A stretch of DNA of 64,000 bases from a bacterium (GTDB lineage Bacteria; Joyebacterota; Joyebacteria; Joyebacterales; Joyebacteraceae), in the NCBI GenBank assembly GCA_025782395.1, contig JALGZD010000191.1, positions 1 through 64,000 on the forward strand, given 5' to 3'. Position numbers and translations under genes: made by a program. Shown piece after piece: positions 8,223-16,852 of this stretch. The notes beneath the pieces were generated by a model. It saw nothing but the letters and a program-made list of their open reading frames with translations, did no database searches and was not told the origin of the DNA. Numbering within the stretch: position 1 is the stretch's first letter; each line of letters opens with the position of its first letter.

Positions 8223-9503
8223 TTAGATCCCCACGCTGATCTTGCCCAGAACCGCACCGGTTCGCGCGCCCGTCGCCGCGGGCACATTCCCCGGGCCGCC
8301 ACCCAATGTCTCGTTCGCAAGGATGGCAAAGCCCATGGCCTCCTTGGCGTCGGGGTCGACCCCGAGCGTCGACAGGCTCACGATCGGTGTCGGGGCAAGG
8401 AGCTTCTCTAACATCGTCATCACGGCCCGGTTCTTCACACCTCCCCCGCTCACCACGACGTCTGCGATCTCTGGAGCACGTGGAAGGAAGGCCACCGCCC
8501 CATGAATCGAGCGCGCGGTCACTGCGGCGGCCGTGGCCACAAGGGCATCCACCTCGCTCCCGGCAAGCCGGGCAGCCGTCGCCGAGTGCGCATCGACTTT
8601 GCCCCCGGCGGACCCGGAACTGCTCCAGAGCCCCTCCGGACCACGCCCTCCAAACACCATCTCAGCCAGCTCGGCCGCAGCAGCACGGCCGAAGAGTTTC
8701 TTCCCCGTCGATTTGGGTGGACGCGCTGAGAAGTACGCCTTCTCGAGGAATCGTGCGACAGCCGTCTCATCGACCGTCCCTCGCAGAGCCCGCTCGCCGT
8801 TCTCATCGTACTGCGACCGTCCACCTGTAACCGCCCGGACGATCTCATCCATGAGGGCGTTGCCCGGACCGGTATCGAATGCACGAATGCTCGCGAGGTC
8901 CTCAACCACGTAGGTCACATTGGCAATTCCACCGATGTTCACCATGAGACGCGCACTCTCGGACTTGCGGAAAAGCAGCCAGTCTACGAGTGGAATGAGC
9001 GGGGCGCCTGACCCACCGGCCGCCACGTCGGCCGTGCGGAAGTCCGAGATCGTGACGACTCCGGTTCGACGCGCGATGACGTCGCCTTCCCCCACCTGGA
9101 GCGTGACTCCGGGTCTGTCCCCTACGGGCGGATCATGGAAGATGGTCTGCCCATGGGAGCCGATGAGGTGAACGTCCGTGGGACGCATGCCGGATTTCCT
9201 GAGAAGCCTGAGCGCCGCGTCAGCGAACGCTTCGCCTATGTCGAAGTTGAGCCGCGCGACTTCGGCGACACCCGCCCGAGGGGCGGCTGCGATCCGCTCG
9301 GCTAAGGGTGGATCGAATGGAATGCAGACGTAGTTCTCGAGCTTCGCCTCGAGCCAGTGCCCCCATCCGTGCACCCGGACAAGCGCGGCATCGATTCCGT
9401 CGACCGAGGTCCCGGACATGAGTCCGATGACGATGCGCTCGTCTCGCGAGGCAAGCCGCGAGAGCATTCTGATCAGTCGACCGTCCGAGCTAGGCTTCGC
9501 CAA
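8223..9503 (-). CDS. anmK: Anhydro-N-acetylmuramic acid kinase
   Basis: AnmK opens the 1,6-anhydro ring of anhydroMurNAc and phosphorylates it with ATP to MurNAc-6-phosphate, the substrate of MurQ. The 426-residue protein carries the ATP-binding signature GLMSGTSVDGIDAA near residues 27-40, the SHGQTIFHDPP segment, MVNIGGIANV, and FDTGPGNALMDE, all diagnostic of the family. The start is a TTG (9503) with GAGGAGG just upstream, and the gene overlaps the end of murQ by 14 bases. An insertion rich in Gly and Ser (GGRGPEGLWSSSGSAGGKVD) lengthens the protein beyond the usual 370 or so residues. The product is cytoplasmic and acts between NagZ and MurQ. Confidence 0.96.
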   Translation of the reverse strand: MAKPSSDGRLIRMLSRLASRDERIVIGLMSGTSVDGIDAALVRVHGWGHWLEAKLENYVCIPFDPPLAERIAAAPRAGVAEVARLNFDIGEAFADAALRLLRKSGMRPTDVHLIGSHGQTIFHDPPVGDRPGVTLQVGEGDVIARRTGVVTISDFRTADVAAGGSGAPLIPLVDWLLFRKSESARLMVNIGGIANVTYVVEDLASIRAFDTGPGNALMDEIVRAVTGGRSQYDENGERALRGTVDETAVARFLEKAYFSARPPKSTGKKLFGRAAAAELAEMVFGGRGPEGLWSSSGSAGGKVDAHSATAARLAGSEVDALVATAAAVTARSIHGAVAFLPRAPEIADVVVSGGGVKNRAVMTMLEKLLAPTPIVSLSTLGVDPDAKEAMGFAILANETLGGGPGNVPAATGARTGAVLGKISVGI

Positions 9504-10434
9504 GCGCCCTCCTCACGAACCCGTCGCTCTCCTGAAGCCTGCGCTCCGCCTCCTCACGCCCAACGCCCGCCTTCCCCATGACGAGCGCGACCTTGACGGA
9601 CCCGCCGGCTTCACTCATGAGATCGGCCGCTTCCTCATAGCCGACGCCCAAGGTCTCTACCAGAATCCGGCACGAGCGATCCCTCAGCTTGTCGCACGTA
9701 GCCATGAGATCGACCATCAGGTTCTCGTAGGTCTTTCCAAGAAGGATCATCGAGGCCGTCGTTATCGTGTTGAGGACGAGCTTCGTCGCCGTCCCCGCCT
9801 TCATGCGGGTAGAACCCGTCACGACCTCAGGGCCGACGAGCGGCGTGATGACAACGTCCGCCGCCACTTCACCCGGATCAACGGGGCTGCAGGAGAGGAA
9901 GATCGTCCCCGCACCGATCTCCCGCGCTGCAGCCAGTGCTTCGTGCACATACGGCGTCACGCCACTTGTGGCGATTCCCATGACGATGTCCGCGGCCCTC
10001 GGCCCACGCTCTGCAAGATCGGACGGACCGGCATCGGCCTCATCCTCAGCGTCCTCCTGCGCGCGAATGAGCGCGTCATAGCCTCCGGCGATCAGACCCT
10101 GAACCATCTCGGGATCCGTTCCGAAGGTCGGCGGACACTCGGAGGCATCGAGGACACCCAACCGCCCGCTCGTCCCGGCACCCACGTAGATGAGGCGACC
10201 GCCGCGGCGGAAGCGCTCGACCACAAGCTCGATGGCTTCAGCGATCCGCTCTCGTTCGCGGCCGACCGCGTCGGCAACGGTCTTATCCTCGGAGTTGATG
10301 AGATCGACGATCTCCATCACCGACATCGTGTCGAGTCTGGTGGAGCGTGGATTGCGCTGTTCGGTGAGGACGGCATCCATCCCGGCCATGTCGCGGTCCG
10401 GCGGGCGCCAGTTGTTGCCGTGGTCATCGGCCAT
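9490..10434 (-). CDS. murQ: N-acetylmuramic acid 6-phosphate etherase
   Basis: MurQ cleaves the lactyl ether of MurNAc-6-phosphate to GlcNAc-6-phosphate and D-lactate. The 314-residue protein has the SIS-domain motif VGAGTSGRLGVLDASE at 84-99, which holds the catalytic glutamate, and the second family signature GSTRMKAGTATKLVLN. TEQRNPRSTRLD near residue 24 is the usual N-terminal signature. ATG 10434 is preceded by GGAG at five bases. It is the first of three murein-recycling genes and overlaps anmK. Its upstream neighbour, a membrane protein gene, ends 105 bases away across a 33-base tandem repeat. Confidence 0.97.
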   Translation of the reverse strand: MADDHGNNWRPPDRDMAGMDAVLTEQRNPRSTRLDTMSVMEIVDLINSEDKTVADAVGRERERIAEAIELVVERFRRGGRLIYVGAGTSGRLGVLDASECPPTFGTDPEMVQGLIAGGYDALIRAQEDAEDEADAGPSDLAERGPRAADIVMGIATSGVTPYVHEALAAAREIGAGTIFLSCSPVDPGEVAADVVITPLVGPEVVTGSTRMKAGTATKLVLNTITTASMILLGKTYENLMVDLMATCDKLRDRSCRILVETLGVGYEEAADLMSEAGGSVKVALVMGKAGVGREEAERRLQESDGFVRRALGEA

Positions 10435-10475
10435 GTCGTCTCCGTGGTGCAGGCGGCGCCTGCACGGGTTCTACC

Positions 10476-10541
10476 ACGTGAGCGCTGCCGCAGCTGCCGG
10501 CATATACTACGTGAGCGCTGCCACAGCTACCGGCATATACT
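10476..10541. repeat. Two tandem copies of a 33-base repeat
   Basis: The unit ACGTGAGCGCTGCCGCAGCT... occupies 10476-10508 and is repeated at 10509-10541 with two mismatches (CCGCAGCTGCC against CCACAGCTACC). The copies abut without a spacer, so this is a tandem duplication and not a CRISPR array. They lie between the stop of the membrane-protein gene and murQ, and the second copy enters that stop codon. Confidence 0.85.
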
Positions 10542-11430
10542 AGGTGATCGCCACGGGCTCTTCGCGCGACGCGTCGAAGTCGGCCCTCAGCTCGTTGTAG
10601 AGCAGCGTCCAGAGAGAGTACTCGTAGGTCGCGAACGCTCCGGACAGGACGAAGATGACTGCCAGGACGACCGGTATGCCGAGCGCAAGCCCGAGAACGA
10701 GATTCGCCATTCCGATCAGGACGAACGGTATCGCCAGCACGAGAAGCGCGAGACCGAGGCCCACGGCGAACATCATCGAGGACAGGAGCGATACGAGCCA
10801 CATCATGAGCGACTTCCCGATGTACCGCTTCGTCATCTCCCAGCCGGCGTGGAGGCCGGCGAAAACGTCGACGCCCCTCAGGACGACCTCGCGCTCTGCG
10901 TATGTGATTGTGAATGCCAGCGCGAAGAGAAACGCGATAAAGGGGAAGAACAGGACGGCGCCGATGACGATCGCAATGACTATGCCCACCTTGCCCGCCG
11001 CCAGGGGGATGAGGATCGGAATCGCGAGGACTATCAGCACAACCAGAACCGTCACTACCGAGAGTACTGCGATACCCAGAATCTTGAGGGCATTCCTGAC
11101 ACCGACGTTCCACTGACCACCGAAGGTGATCTGCCGTCCCTGATCGCTCTCGGATATCCCGCCTATGAGAGCCCCTTTCGAGATCAGGCTCATAACGACG
11201 AGCGCGAGCCACAGGATCACGCCGCATACCACCAGTAGCGTCAGGAGTTGCACGTGATTAGCTATCCAGCGGTGGGCTTCCGGACCGAGCTCCTTTCCCC
11301 AATTGCCGACGCCTCCCCCTCCTCCCCCAGCCAGGAAGAACCCGAAAAACCAGAGGAACTTGTGTCTGAAAACAACCCTCAGGGACCTCTGCACGATGTC
11401 CCAGTAGTCGACGGTGAAGGTCGCGTACAT
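10540..11430 (-). CDS. Multi-pass inner-membrane protein of unknown function
   Basis: The start at ATG 11430 is fixed by AAGGAG eight bases upstream; a longer frame to 11640 has no such site. The 296-residue product starts MYATFTVDYWDIVQRSLRVVFRHKFLWFFGFFLAGGGGGG, then shows about six strongly hydrophobic segments (for example LLTLLVVCGVILWLALVVM, VTVLVVLIVLAIPILIPL and IVIAIVIGAVLFFPFIAF). This layout, with an amphipathic start (RSLRVVFRHKFLWFFG) and a conserved GLHAGWEMTKRYIGK loop, resembles the broad DUF975/GlpF-like membrane family often annotated as glycerophosphoryl diester phosphodiesterase membrane domain, but I cannot assign a function. It lies 17 bases after the cation-exchanger gene, probably in one transcript. 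Confidence 0.8.
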   Translation of the reverse strand: MYATFTVDYWDIVQRSLRVVFRHKFLWFFGFFLAGGGGGGVGNWGKELGPEAHRWIANHVQLLTLLVVCGVILWLALVVMSLISKGALIGGISESDQGRQITFGGQWNVGVRNALKILGIAVLSVVTVLVVLIVLAIPILIPLAAGKVGIVIAIVIGAVLFFPFIAFLFALAFTITYAEREVVLRGVDVFAGLHAGWEMTKRYIGKSLMMWLVSLLSSMMFAVGLGLALLVLAIPFVLIGMANLVLGLALGIPVVLAVIFVLSGAFATYEYSLWTLLYNELRADFDASREEPVAIT

Positions 11431-11447
11431 GCAAGCTCTCCTTCCTC

Positions 11448-12539
11448 TCACCACCAAGTGGAGCCTCTGTGTATGAGCCAGAGTGCAAACAGGTAGATAG
11501 GTATCATGCTCAGAAGGAGCGCCCCGTGCCTCCGGGACCCTGACCGGAACCAGCCCACCTTCAGGCCGGCCAGCACGATTGCCGTCAGCACCAATCCCGC
11601 GACCACATTGACCATGTTCAGAGAAGACACATCCGCCCACGCCGAGGTTCCGGTCACTGCAACGTGGATCCCGGCACCGAGCGCGAAGATGAGAATGTTG
11701 AGGCTGTTACTTCCAAGCAGCGTTCCGAGCGCCATGTCGGGAGACCCTGCCCGGCGCACGGCCGCGAATGACACGGTCACTTCCGGAAGCGAGGTCGCGA
11801 TGGCCACAAGTAGAGTTCCAACGAGTGTCTGGCCCAGGACGATTCCTCCCGGGAACTCGTGGAGGGCAATTCTGTTGGCCGAGCGCGCCATGACGAACCC
11901 GGCGGCCACGACGACGATCGCGAGAAGGGCAAACCAAGCGGCGTGCCACGCGGTCGTACGCTCACGCCCGCCGCCTTCCATCCCCGCACCGGGGCCACTT
12001 CGCTGCCCAACCTCCATCCCCGCGCCCTGGCCACTGCACCCTTCACCTTCCGGCTCATCCACCACAGAGAATTCGCCGCACACTGACTCCACGATGAACA
12101 CAAGAGCGATCGGCACGCTGAAGAGGAGAACCGGGAGATAGACCGAGCCGATCTCTTCCCCAAACACCACTCCAGCGCCCACCATGGCCGTAAGAAGCAG
12201 GAGTGAGATGCATGACTTGGTGTAGCGCGCTGAATCTACAGCCTTCAGAAACGCGCCGCCCACGAAGGCCATCTCGAGGAGGGCTACTATCGTCAGGTTG
12301 AAGTTGTTGCTGCCAAGGATGTTGCCGAGCGCCAGGTCGGGCGCCTCTTCGCGGATCATGGCACTCAGGGTGACGCTCAGCTCAGGAAGGGAGGTGATAA
12401 GCGCCAGCACGAACAGGCCGGCGGCGGCGGCCCCGATGCCGAGACGCTCAGCCAGCGTCTTCCCGTGAACGGGAAGACGGCTGCCGCTCCACCAGATGGC
12501 GGCAGCACAGACCACAAAAGTGAGGATGTTCCAATGCAA
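11448..12539 (-). CDS. CaCA-family sodium/calcium-type cation exchanger
   Basis: The 363-residue protein has the two inverted alpha repeats of the Ca2+/cation antiporter family: TSLPELSVTLSA with ALGNILGSNNFN in the first half, and TSLPEVTVSFAA with ALGTLLGSNSLN in the second. The glutamates of the two SLPE motifs and the asparagines of the GSN motifs are the ion-coordinating positions in this family. About ten hydrophobic segments are visible. Between the repeats lies a hydrophilic loop rich in Glu and Gly with a repeated GAGMEVGQRSGPGAGMEG. I prefer TTG 12539, which has AGGAG eight bases upstream, to more distal starts. The protein sits in the inner membrane; the exact ion cannot be told. 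Confidence 0.92.
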   Translation of the reverse strand: MHWNILTFVVCAAAIWWSGSRLPVHGKTLAERLGIGAAAAGLFVLALITSLPELSVTLSAMIREEAPDLALGNILGSNNFNLTIVALLEMAFVGGAFLKAVDSARYTKSCISLLLLTAMVGAGVVFGEEIGSVYLPVLLFSVPIALVFIVESVCGEFSVVDEPEGEGCSGQGAGMEVGQRSGPGAGMEGGGRERTTAWHAAWFALLAIVVVAAGFVMARSANRIALHEFPGGIVLGQTLVGTLLVAIATSLPEVTVSFAAVRRAGSPDMALGTLLGSNSLNILIFALGAGIHVAVTGTSAWADVSSLNMVNVVAGLVLTAIVLAGLKVGWFRSGSRRHGALLLSMIPIYLFALWLIHRGSTWW

Positions 12540-12601
12540 TATATGATCTCCTGAGGTGTATGCAGAAGTATAGGGACGACGGTTCCCGGGTGTCAATGGA
12601 A

Positions 12602-12631
12602 ACGGCCCCCGACCTGAAGGCCGAGGGCCGT
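12602..12631 (-). terminator. Rho-independent terminator after the small lamin-tail gene
   Basis: On the minus strand, ACGGCCCTCGGC pairs with GTCGGGGGCCGT (12 pairs, two of them G-T) around a CTTCAG loop, and is followed by TTTCC. It lies 26 bases after the stop at 12657 and separates that gene from the exchanger gene. Confidence 0.8.
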
Positions 12632-12656
12632 ACACGTAAAGAGGAGCTTCCGCCGG

Positions 12657-13310
12657 CTACATACCTGAATCCGGCGCATCCCTGCCGCCGGCCTCGCGAT
12701 AGAGCGCTTTTATGCTGGTCCATGCCATCGATTCGACCGGAGAGCCTGTGTTCGTGTCTCCGGGCGTGGGCGGCAGGTTGGTAGCCGGCGGGTTCATGGG
12801 ATTGAGCTCATCGAAGAGCCACCAGTCTCCACTCCCGTCCGGCATGCGCCCCCACGAGCAGTCGTCCCGAACCTCGGCGCTCGTGTACACAACGATGTCG
12901 GCCACTGTCCCATCGTCTCTGACCAGCGTGATCGTGTCGCCTCCATTGTTGAGCGAGAGCCCGTTCTTCAGATAGCCGTTCGCATCCTCCCAGTCGTACG
13001 CCTCGTTACCGTAGACAACGGCTATCTCTCCAGGCGCCAGGACTCCGGAGAACTCGTACTTCCAGCTGGAATCCGAGATCGCGTCCCGGAGCCTCCACCC
13101 TGTGATATCGACCGGGCCGGGGCCCGTGTTGTAGATCTCGAGCCACTCGTCGTCGAGCGAGTGATAGACGAGATCGCCATCGGTCGGCGACCAGTCACTC
13201 GCGGGATCCGCCATGAACTCATTGATAACGACCGAGCCGCAAGCCGAACCGGCGACGACCGCCAGGAGAACCAGTGCTGCAACCCACGCAAGTGTGAACT
13301 TCGTTCCCAT
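12657..13310 (-). CDS. Secreted lamin-tail-domain protein
   Basis: The 217-residue protein starts at ATG 13310 (GGAGGG six bases upstream), followed by a Sec signal peptide: MGTKFTLAWVAALVLLAVVAG, ending near SACGS. The cysteine could even be a lipoprotein site, though the residue three before it is Gly. The mature part is a lamin-tail (LTD) beta-sandwich: VVINEFMADP, DEWLEIYNTGPGPVDITGWRLRD, LAPGEIAVVYGN and GDTITLVRDDGTVADIVVY. It has no sorting domain. LTD domains in bacteria are extracellular or cell-surface modules of unclear ligand. A terminator follows the gene. Confidence 0.88.
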   Translation of the reverse strand: MGTKFTLAWVAALVLLAVVAGSACGSVVINEFMADPASDWSPTDGDLVYHSLDDEWLEIYNTGPGPVDITGWRLRDAISDSSWKYEFSGVLAPGEIAVVYGNEAYDWEDANGYLKNGLSLNNGGDTITLVRDDGTVADIVVYTSAEVRDDCSWGRMPDGSGDWWLFDELNPMNPPATNLPPTPGDTNTGSPVESMAWTSIKALYREAGGRDAPDSGM

Positions 13311-13650
13311 CCCTTTCCCTCCATCAGTCATGTGCCCGGCTGAGGGACCGAGCAACGCTCTCAATCGGTTACAGAACATCCGGGGAACGCTATGGGGAAT
13401 CCACTGGGGGTTCGGGCAGCAAGGACGCCGGCGGGATTTGCCTCGCGCCTCTGCGCTTCTGTACACGGGATGGACAATTGAGGGGAATGAACCCGCTCAT
13501 AAGCAGGATGCGTTCCACGCGCGGCCGCGTGCACTGTGGAATCGCTCTCGGGAGGGGAAACTCCGGCGGCGCACAAGCGGCGCACACAAAGAAGAGTCCC
13601 CGCACCGTTGGCACGGGGACCCTCTGACCACAACAATGGCGCCTCTGATT
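13311..13650. other. 340-base intergenic stretch with terminator and palindrome
   Basis: Besides the terminator at 13596-13620, this gap has an inverted repeat TTCCAC (13513-13518) / GTGGAA (13536-13541) enclosing the palindrome GCGGCCGC (13521-13528). I see no clear promoter hexamers for the downstream lamin-tail gene and no coding frame with a ribosome-binding site. Confidence 0.5.
13596..13620 (-). terminator. Rho-independent terminator after the 959-residue lamin-tail/OB protein gene
   Basis: Read on the minus strand, GTCCCCG pairs with CGGGGAC; the stem continues through two G-T pairs and two C-G pairs to an AAC loop, and TCTTCTTTGTG follows. It lies 31 bases after the stop codon at 13651. 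Confidence 0.85.
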
Positions 13651-16530
13651 CTACTTCAGGAGCACCATTTTCTTGCTGATATCTTCGTCACCGGCGAGGA
13701 GTCTGTAGAAGTAGACGCCGCTGGCGACCTTCTCACCGTTGTCACCACGTCCGGACCACTCGACGAAGTGACCACCTGAACCGAGGCGGTCATTCATAAG
13801 TGTGACGATCTTGCGACCGGCCACATCGTAGACCTCGATAGTGACATCGGTCGGCTCGGGCAGTGTGAAGGCGATGGTCGTCTTCGGGTTGAACGGGTTG
13901 GGCATGTTCTGGCCAAGATCCAGCTTCGCCCCGACGATGCCGTCATCTACACCGACCGGGTTGACGGCGATATCCTCATCGCCGCGCGGCTCGATCTTGT
14001 AGTTGCCATACGTGAACATGACCGTACCGAGAACGTAGACATTGTCGCCCTCAACCGGATCGTAGGTGTACTCGGCGTCATCATCCACCCGGCACGTGTC
14101 ACCCGCTGCCCCGTTCGTGATGGCCCACTCCCCGTAGCCACCGCCCAGATCCGCGACCTCGACCGTGGCGTTCTCGGCGTAGACGTACACGCCCTCGTAC
14201 TGCTCGCCGGTCGTCTTGGTCTGGAGTTCCACCGTGTTGATGGAGATCGGATCAGGCATGTCGCCGCGCGACTCAACGAGAACGGCCGCCTCAACGAAGT
14301 GCAGAGAAATCTCCGTCTCGCCCCAGTTCTCCTGAACCTTACCGCAAACGATGACCTCATCGCCGCGCTCAAAGCTCGCCGAACCGGTGCGATCGTAGAC
14401 CTTGATCCCCTGCCACGCACCGCGCGGCAGATCCTCGGTCTGGATTATGAAGTAGTAGTCGCTGTAGACGCCCGGCTCCGCCGTCACGATACCGGTCGTG
14501 TTGACCGCAAGCGTGTCGAGCGGTGACGTGTCGTCCACATCAGGAGCAGCGACAAACTGGATATCGTAGATGTCGACCATGCCGACGTAGAAGCTGTACG
14601 AGCCCTCTGTCGGCTTTCTGGCCGTCATCGATCCGTCGCTGGCCTCGACGAAGTAGTAGACCCTGTCCCCGTCTTCCCACGGACCGATCTGCGCGGAGTA
14701 GATCTCGCGCGCTTCCGTCATCGGCTCCTGGCTCCAGGGACCGCTCGGCGAAAGAGCATAGTTCAGCGTAGCTGAGCTGATGCTCTGGTTGTCGGTGATG
14801 TCGGCAGTAATGGTCACATTGCCGACCACCGGCGGTATCGGCGAGTAGCGAACGTCCGCGATCCTAGGCGGGCCGACGATATCGTCGTCGTAACGCGGCT
14901 CGATCTTGAACTGATCGTAGCTGTACATCAGGATACCGCGAACCTTCTCGAGCACATCGAAGAGATGCGGATCATAGCTGTAGTACCCGTAGTCATCGAC
15001 CATGGCGCCCACTGCCGAGGCGTCTTCGATGTACCACTGGCCGTAGCCATCGGGCTCGGCCGTCACCGTCACATCGCTGACGCTGACAAGCTGGCCCTCG
15101 TACTGCTCGGAGTCGGGGTCGTCGGGATCGACGTCGGCTGTTGTGACTGCGGCGTAACCGTAGTCCGCGTTACCCGTCGAGAGAACCGTGAGTGCGTCTC
15201 CGAACGGAAGATAGATCTCGGTCTCACCGTAGTACTCGGTAACAAAACCGGAGGCCGTGATCTCATCGCCTTCGTTGATCTCGCCGTCGTAGTTGTACGT
15301 GGCGTAGATCTTGATGCCCTCGAAGATCCCGTTGCCTTCATGGATCATGCAGAAGGAATCGGAGAACTGGCCTTTCGCGGCAGTCACGATGCCTGTCACG
15401 TTGACCGTTCTTCCTTCCAGAGGGGACGCATCGCCGCCAGGCGGCACGAACTGCACATCGTAGATAGTTGTGAAGCCGACCGAGTAGGCGTACGGATCGG
15501 CGAAACCCTCGGAGGGGTAGTTGATGCCGGCGCCATGGTTATCGACCGCGCGCACGAAGTACTCGACCTGGGCGCCGTTCGCCTGGGCCGCGATAGTACC
15601 TGTGTAGAGCGTATCCGGCGTTGACGCGGCAACCTTCCCCCACGATCCTTCATCTACGCGATAGTAGACCATCACCGAGTCGATGACGCCATCATCGGTC
15701 ACGACAGCCGTAACGTCGACCGCGTCCGTGTCCATCGGCGGGATCGGCGAGTAGCGGACCGAGCGAATCCACGGCGGCGTGTTCTGAATGTTCTCAGCGC
15801 CGGGCGTGGGAGCCTGCATCTGCCAATCCGTGATGCTGCTGTCGGTATCGTTACTGCTGTCGTCACGACCCAGTGTGTTGCCGAGGTACGGGATCTCGTC
15901 GAATGCGTTGTCTATGAGACCGTCATCTCCGAAACACGGATCCTCGGTGCAGATATCCATGTCGGCGTACTCAACAAGGTCAACCAGAGTTATCAGAGAT
16001 GCCGTTGTGTACAGGTAGACAACGTCCGCCTGGCTCGTCCCACCGCACATGATGCCGTAGCCCTTGCCGCCGACGAGCTGGATCTCGTCGCTGTAGGTCT
16101 CTGCCGGATCGGGATCCAGGAGAACCATATTCGCGACGAACGCACTGTCGTCGTCGTACAGAAATGACGAATCGAACATCTCGAAGTCCGGGTAGATCCC
16201 GAACTCCTCGTAGTATCCGTCGTCACCGTCGGCGCCGTCCTTTGCGACCGTAATGTAGCCACCGGCGGCGATGGTCGTTCCAACCGGGAACTGCCAGCGG
16301 TCTTCGCCTCCGCAGAGCTGGTCGTACTCGACTCCGCAGAGAACCCAACCGCCGATATCGATCGGATCAGGGGTCGGATTGTAGAGCTCGATGTACTCGG
16401 CGCCGTCATAGTAGCTGGTGGGGTCCGGGTAGATCTCATTGATAACAACATTGTCGCCTGAAGGATCAGCCATGGCCACCCCGAATGCCAGAACGAGCAC
16501 GGCCGCGACCAGAACAGACAGCTTCATCAT
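13651..16530 (-). CDS. Secreted lamin-tail/OB-fold protein with C-terminal FlgD-like sorting domain
   Basis: ATG 16530 follows AAGGAGG. The 959-residue product has a signal peptide (MMKLSVLVAAVLVLAFGVAMA), then a lamin-tail domain (about 24-150; VVINEIYPDP, EYIELYNPTPDPIDIGGWVL), a linker, an Ig-like segment (IRSVRYSPIPPMDTDAVDV), an OB-fold domain (YDIQFVPPGGDASPLEGR, VNVTGIVTA), a second Ig-like plus OB-fold pair (IADVRYSPIPPVVGNVTI, YDIQFVAAPDVDDTSPLD), and a C-terminal FlgD-like Ig domain with MPNPFNPKTTIAF and SGVYFYRLL. The paired Ig and OB units are an internal duplication. LTD and OB modules also occur in secreted nucleases, but no nuclease domain is present, so the role is open. A strong promoter lies upstream at 16693-16721. 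Confidence 0.9.
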   Translation of the reverse strand: MMKLSVLVAAVLVLAFGVAMADPSGDNVVINEIYPDPTSYYDGAEYIELYNPTPDPIDIGGWVLCGVEYDQLCGGEDRWQFPVGTTIAAGGYITVAKDGADGDDGYYEEFGIYPDFEMFDSSFLYDDDSAFVANMVLLDPDPAETYSDEIQLVGGKGYGIMCGGTSQADVVYLYTTASLITLVDLVEYADMDICTEDPCFGDDGLIDNAFDEIPYLGNTLGRDDSSNDTDSSITDWQMQAPTPGAENIQNTPPWIRSVRYSPIPPMDTDAVDVTAVVTDDGVIDSVMVYYRVDEGSWGKVAASTPDTLYTGTIAAQANGAQVEYFVRAVDNHGAGINYPSEGFADPYAYSVGFTTIYDVQFVPPGGDASPLEGRTVNVTGIVTAAKGQFSDSFCMIHEGNGIFEGIKIYATYNYDGEINEGDEITASGFVTEYYGETEIYLPFGDALTVLSTGNADYGYAAVTTADVDPDDPDSEQYEGQLVSVSDVTVTAEPDGYGQWYIEDASAVGAMVDDYGYYSYDPHLFDVLEKVRGILMYSYDQFKIEPRYDDDIVGPPRIADVRYSPIPPVVGNVTITADITDNQSISSATLNYALSPSGPWSQEPMTEAREIYSAQIGPWEDGDRVYYFVEASDGSMTARKPTEGSYSFYVGMVDIYDIQFVAAPDVDDTSPLDTLAVNTTGIVTAEPGVYSDYYFIIQTEDLPRGAWQGIKVYDRTGSASFERGDEVIVCGKVQENWGETEISLHFVEAAVLVESRGDMPDPISINTVELQTKTTGEQYEGVYVYAENATVEVADLGGGYGEWAITNGAAGDTCRVDDDAEYTYDPVEGDNVYVLGTVMFTYGNYKIEPRGDEDIAVNPVGVDDGIVGAKLDLGQNMPNPFNPKTTIAFTLPEPTDVTIEVYDVAGRKIVTLMNDRLGSGGHFVEWSGRGDNGEKVASGVYFYRLLAGDEDISKKMVLLK

Positions 16531-16692
16531 TGGATGACCTCCTTGATGTTCTCCCGCCGTTGCCAATGAACCTATCGGGGAAGCGATTCCCAGGTCGCTC
16601 CCTCCGCTTGTCCTCCCTCAGATAAACAAACCCATTCCGTCCCGAAGGCACAATAGCCCGCCCACGGGAAGGGTCATTCTTCCCGACGACAG

Positions 16693-16721
16693 ATTATACC
16701 ACACAGAGCATTACTTGTCCA
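16693..16721 (-). promoter_or_regulatory. Sigma70-type promoter for the 13651-16530 gene
   Basis: On the minus strand the hexamers TGGACA (16721-16716) and TATAAT (16698-16693) are separated by exactly 17 bases. This matches the consensus at 11 of 12 positions and faces the lamin-tail/OB gene. Confidence 0.75.
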
Positions 16722-16781
16722 GTGTCAGCCGCTAGACTCATACGAAGCCGGTCCGCAGCCAGGATGCCATACAACGCGACA

Positions 16782-16807
16782 CCCGCCCGACCTTGCGGCC
16801 AGGCGGG
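16782..16807 (-). terminator. Terminator-like hairpin after the UshA-type gene
   Basis: CCCGCCTGGCC pairs with GGTCGGGCGGG (11 pairs, including two G-T) around a GCAA tetraloop, 46 bases after the stop of the nucleotidase gene. No T-run follows (TGTCGCGTTG), so it may act with Rho or only stabilise the 3' end. Confidence 0.5.
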
Positions 16808-16852
16808 CATTACTCAATCTGCCACTCTGGAAACCTCTTCCATCCCAAAGGA

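Larger units (their letters stand above)
16531..16852. other. 322-base intergenic stretch with promoter and hairpin
   Basis: This stretch holds the promoter at 16693-16721 reading left and the hairpin at 16782-16807. I see no gene in it. The 5' leader of the downstream lamin-tail/OB gene would be about 155 bases. Confidence 0.6.

Noticed and set aside
10476-10541. CRISPR repeat pair.
   Set aside because: The two 33-base units abut with no spacer and there are only two; no cas gene is near.
9418-11238. A long plus-strand open frame of about 600 codons opposite murQ and the membrane-protein gene.
   Set aside because: It lies antisense to two recognised genes, has no ribosome-binding site or recognisable domain, and is rich in Arg and His, typical of GC-rich shadow frames.
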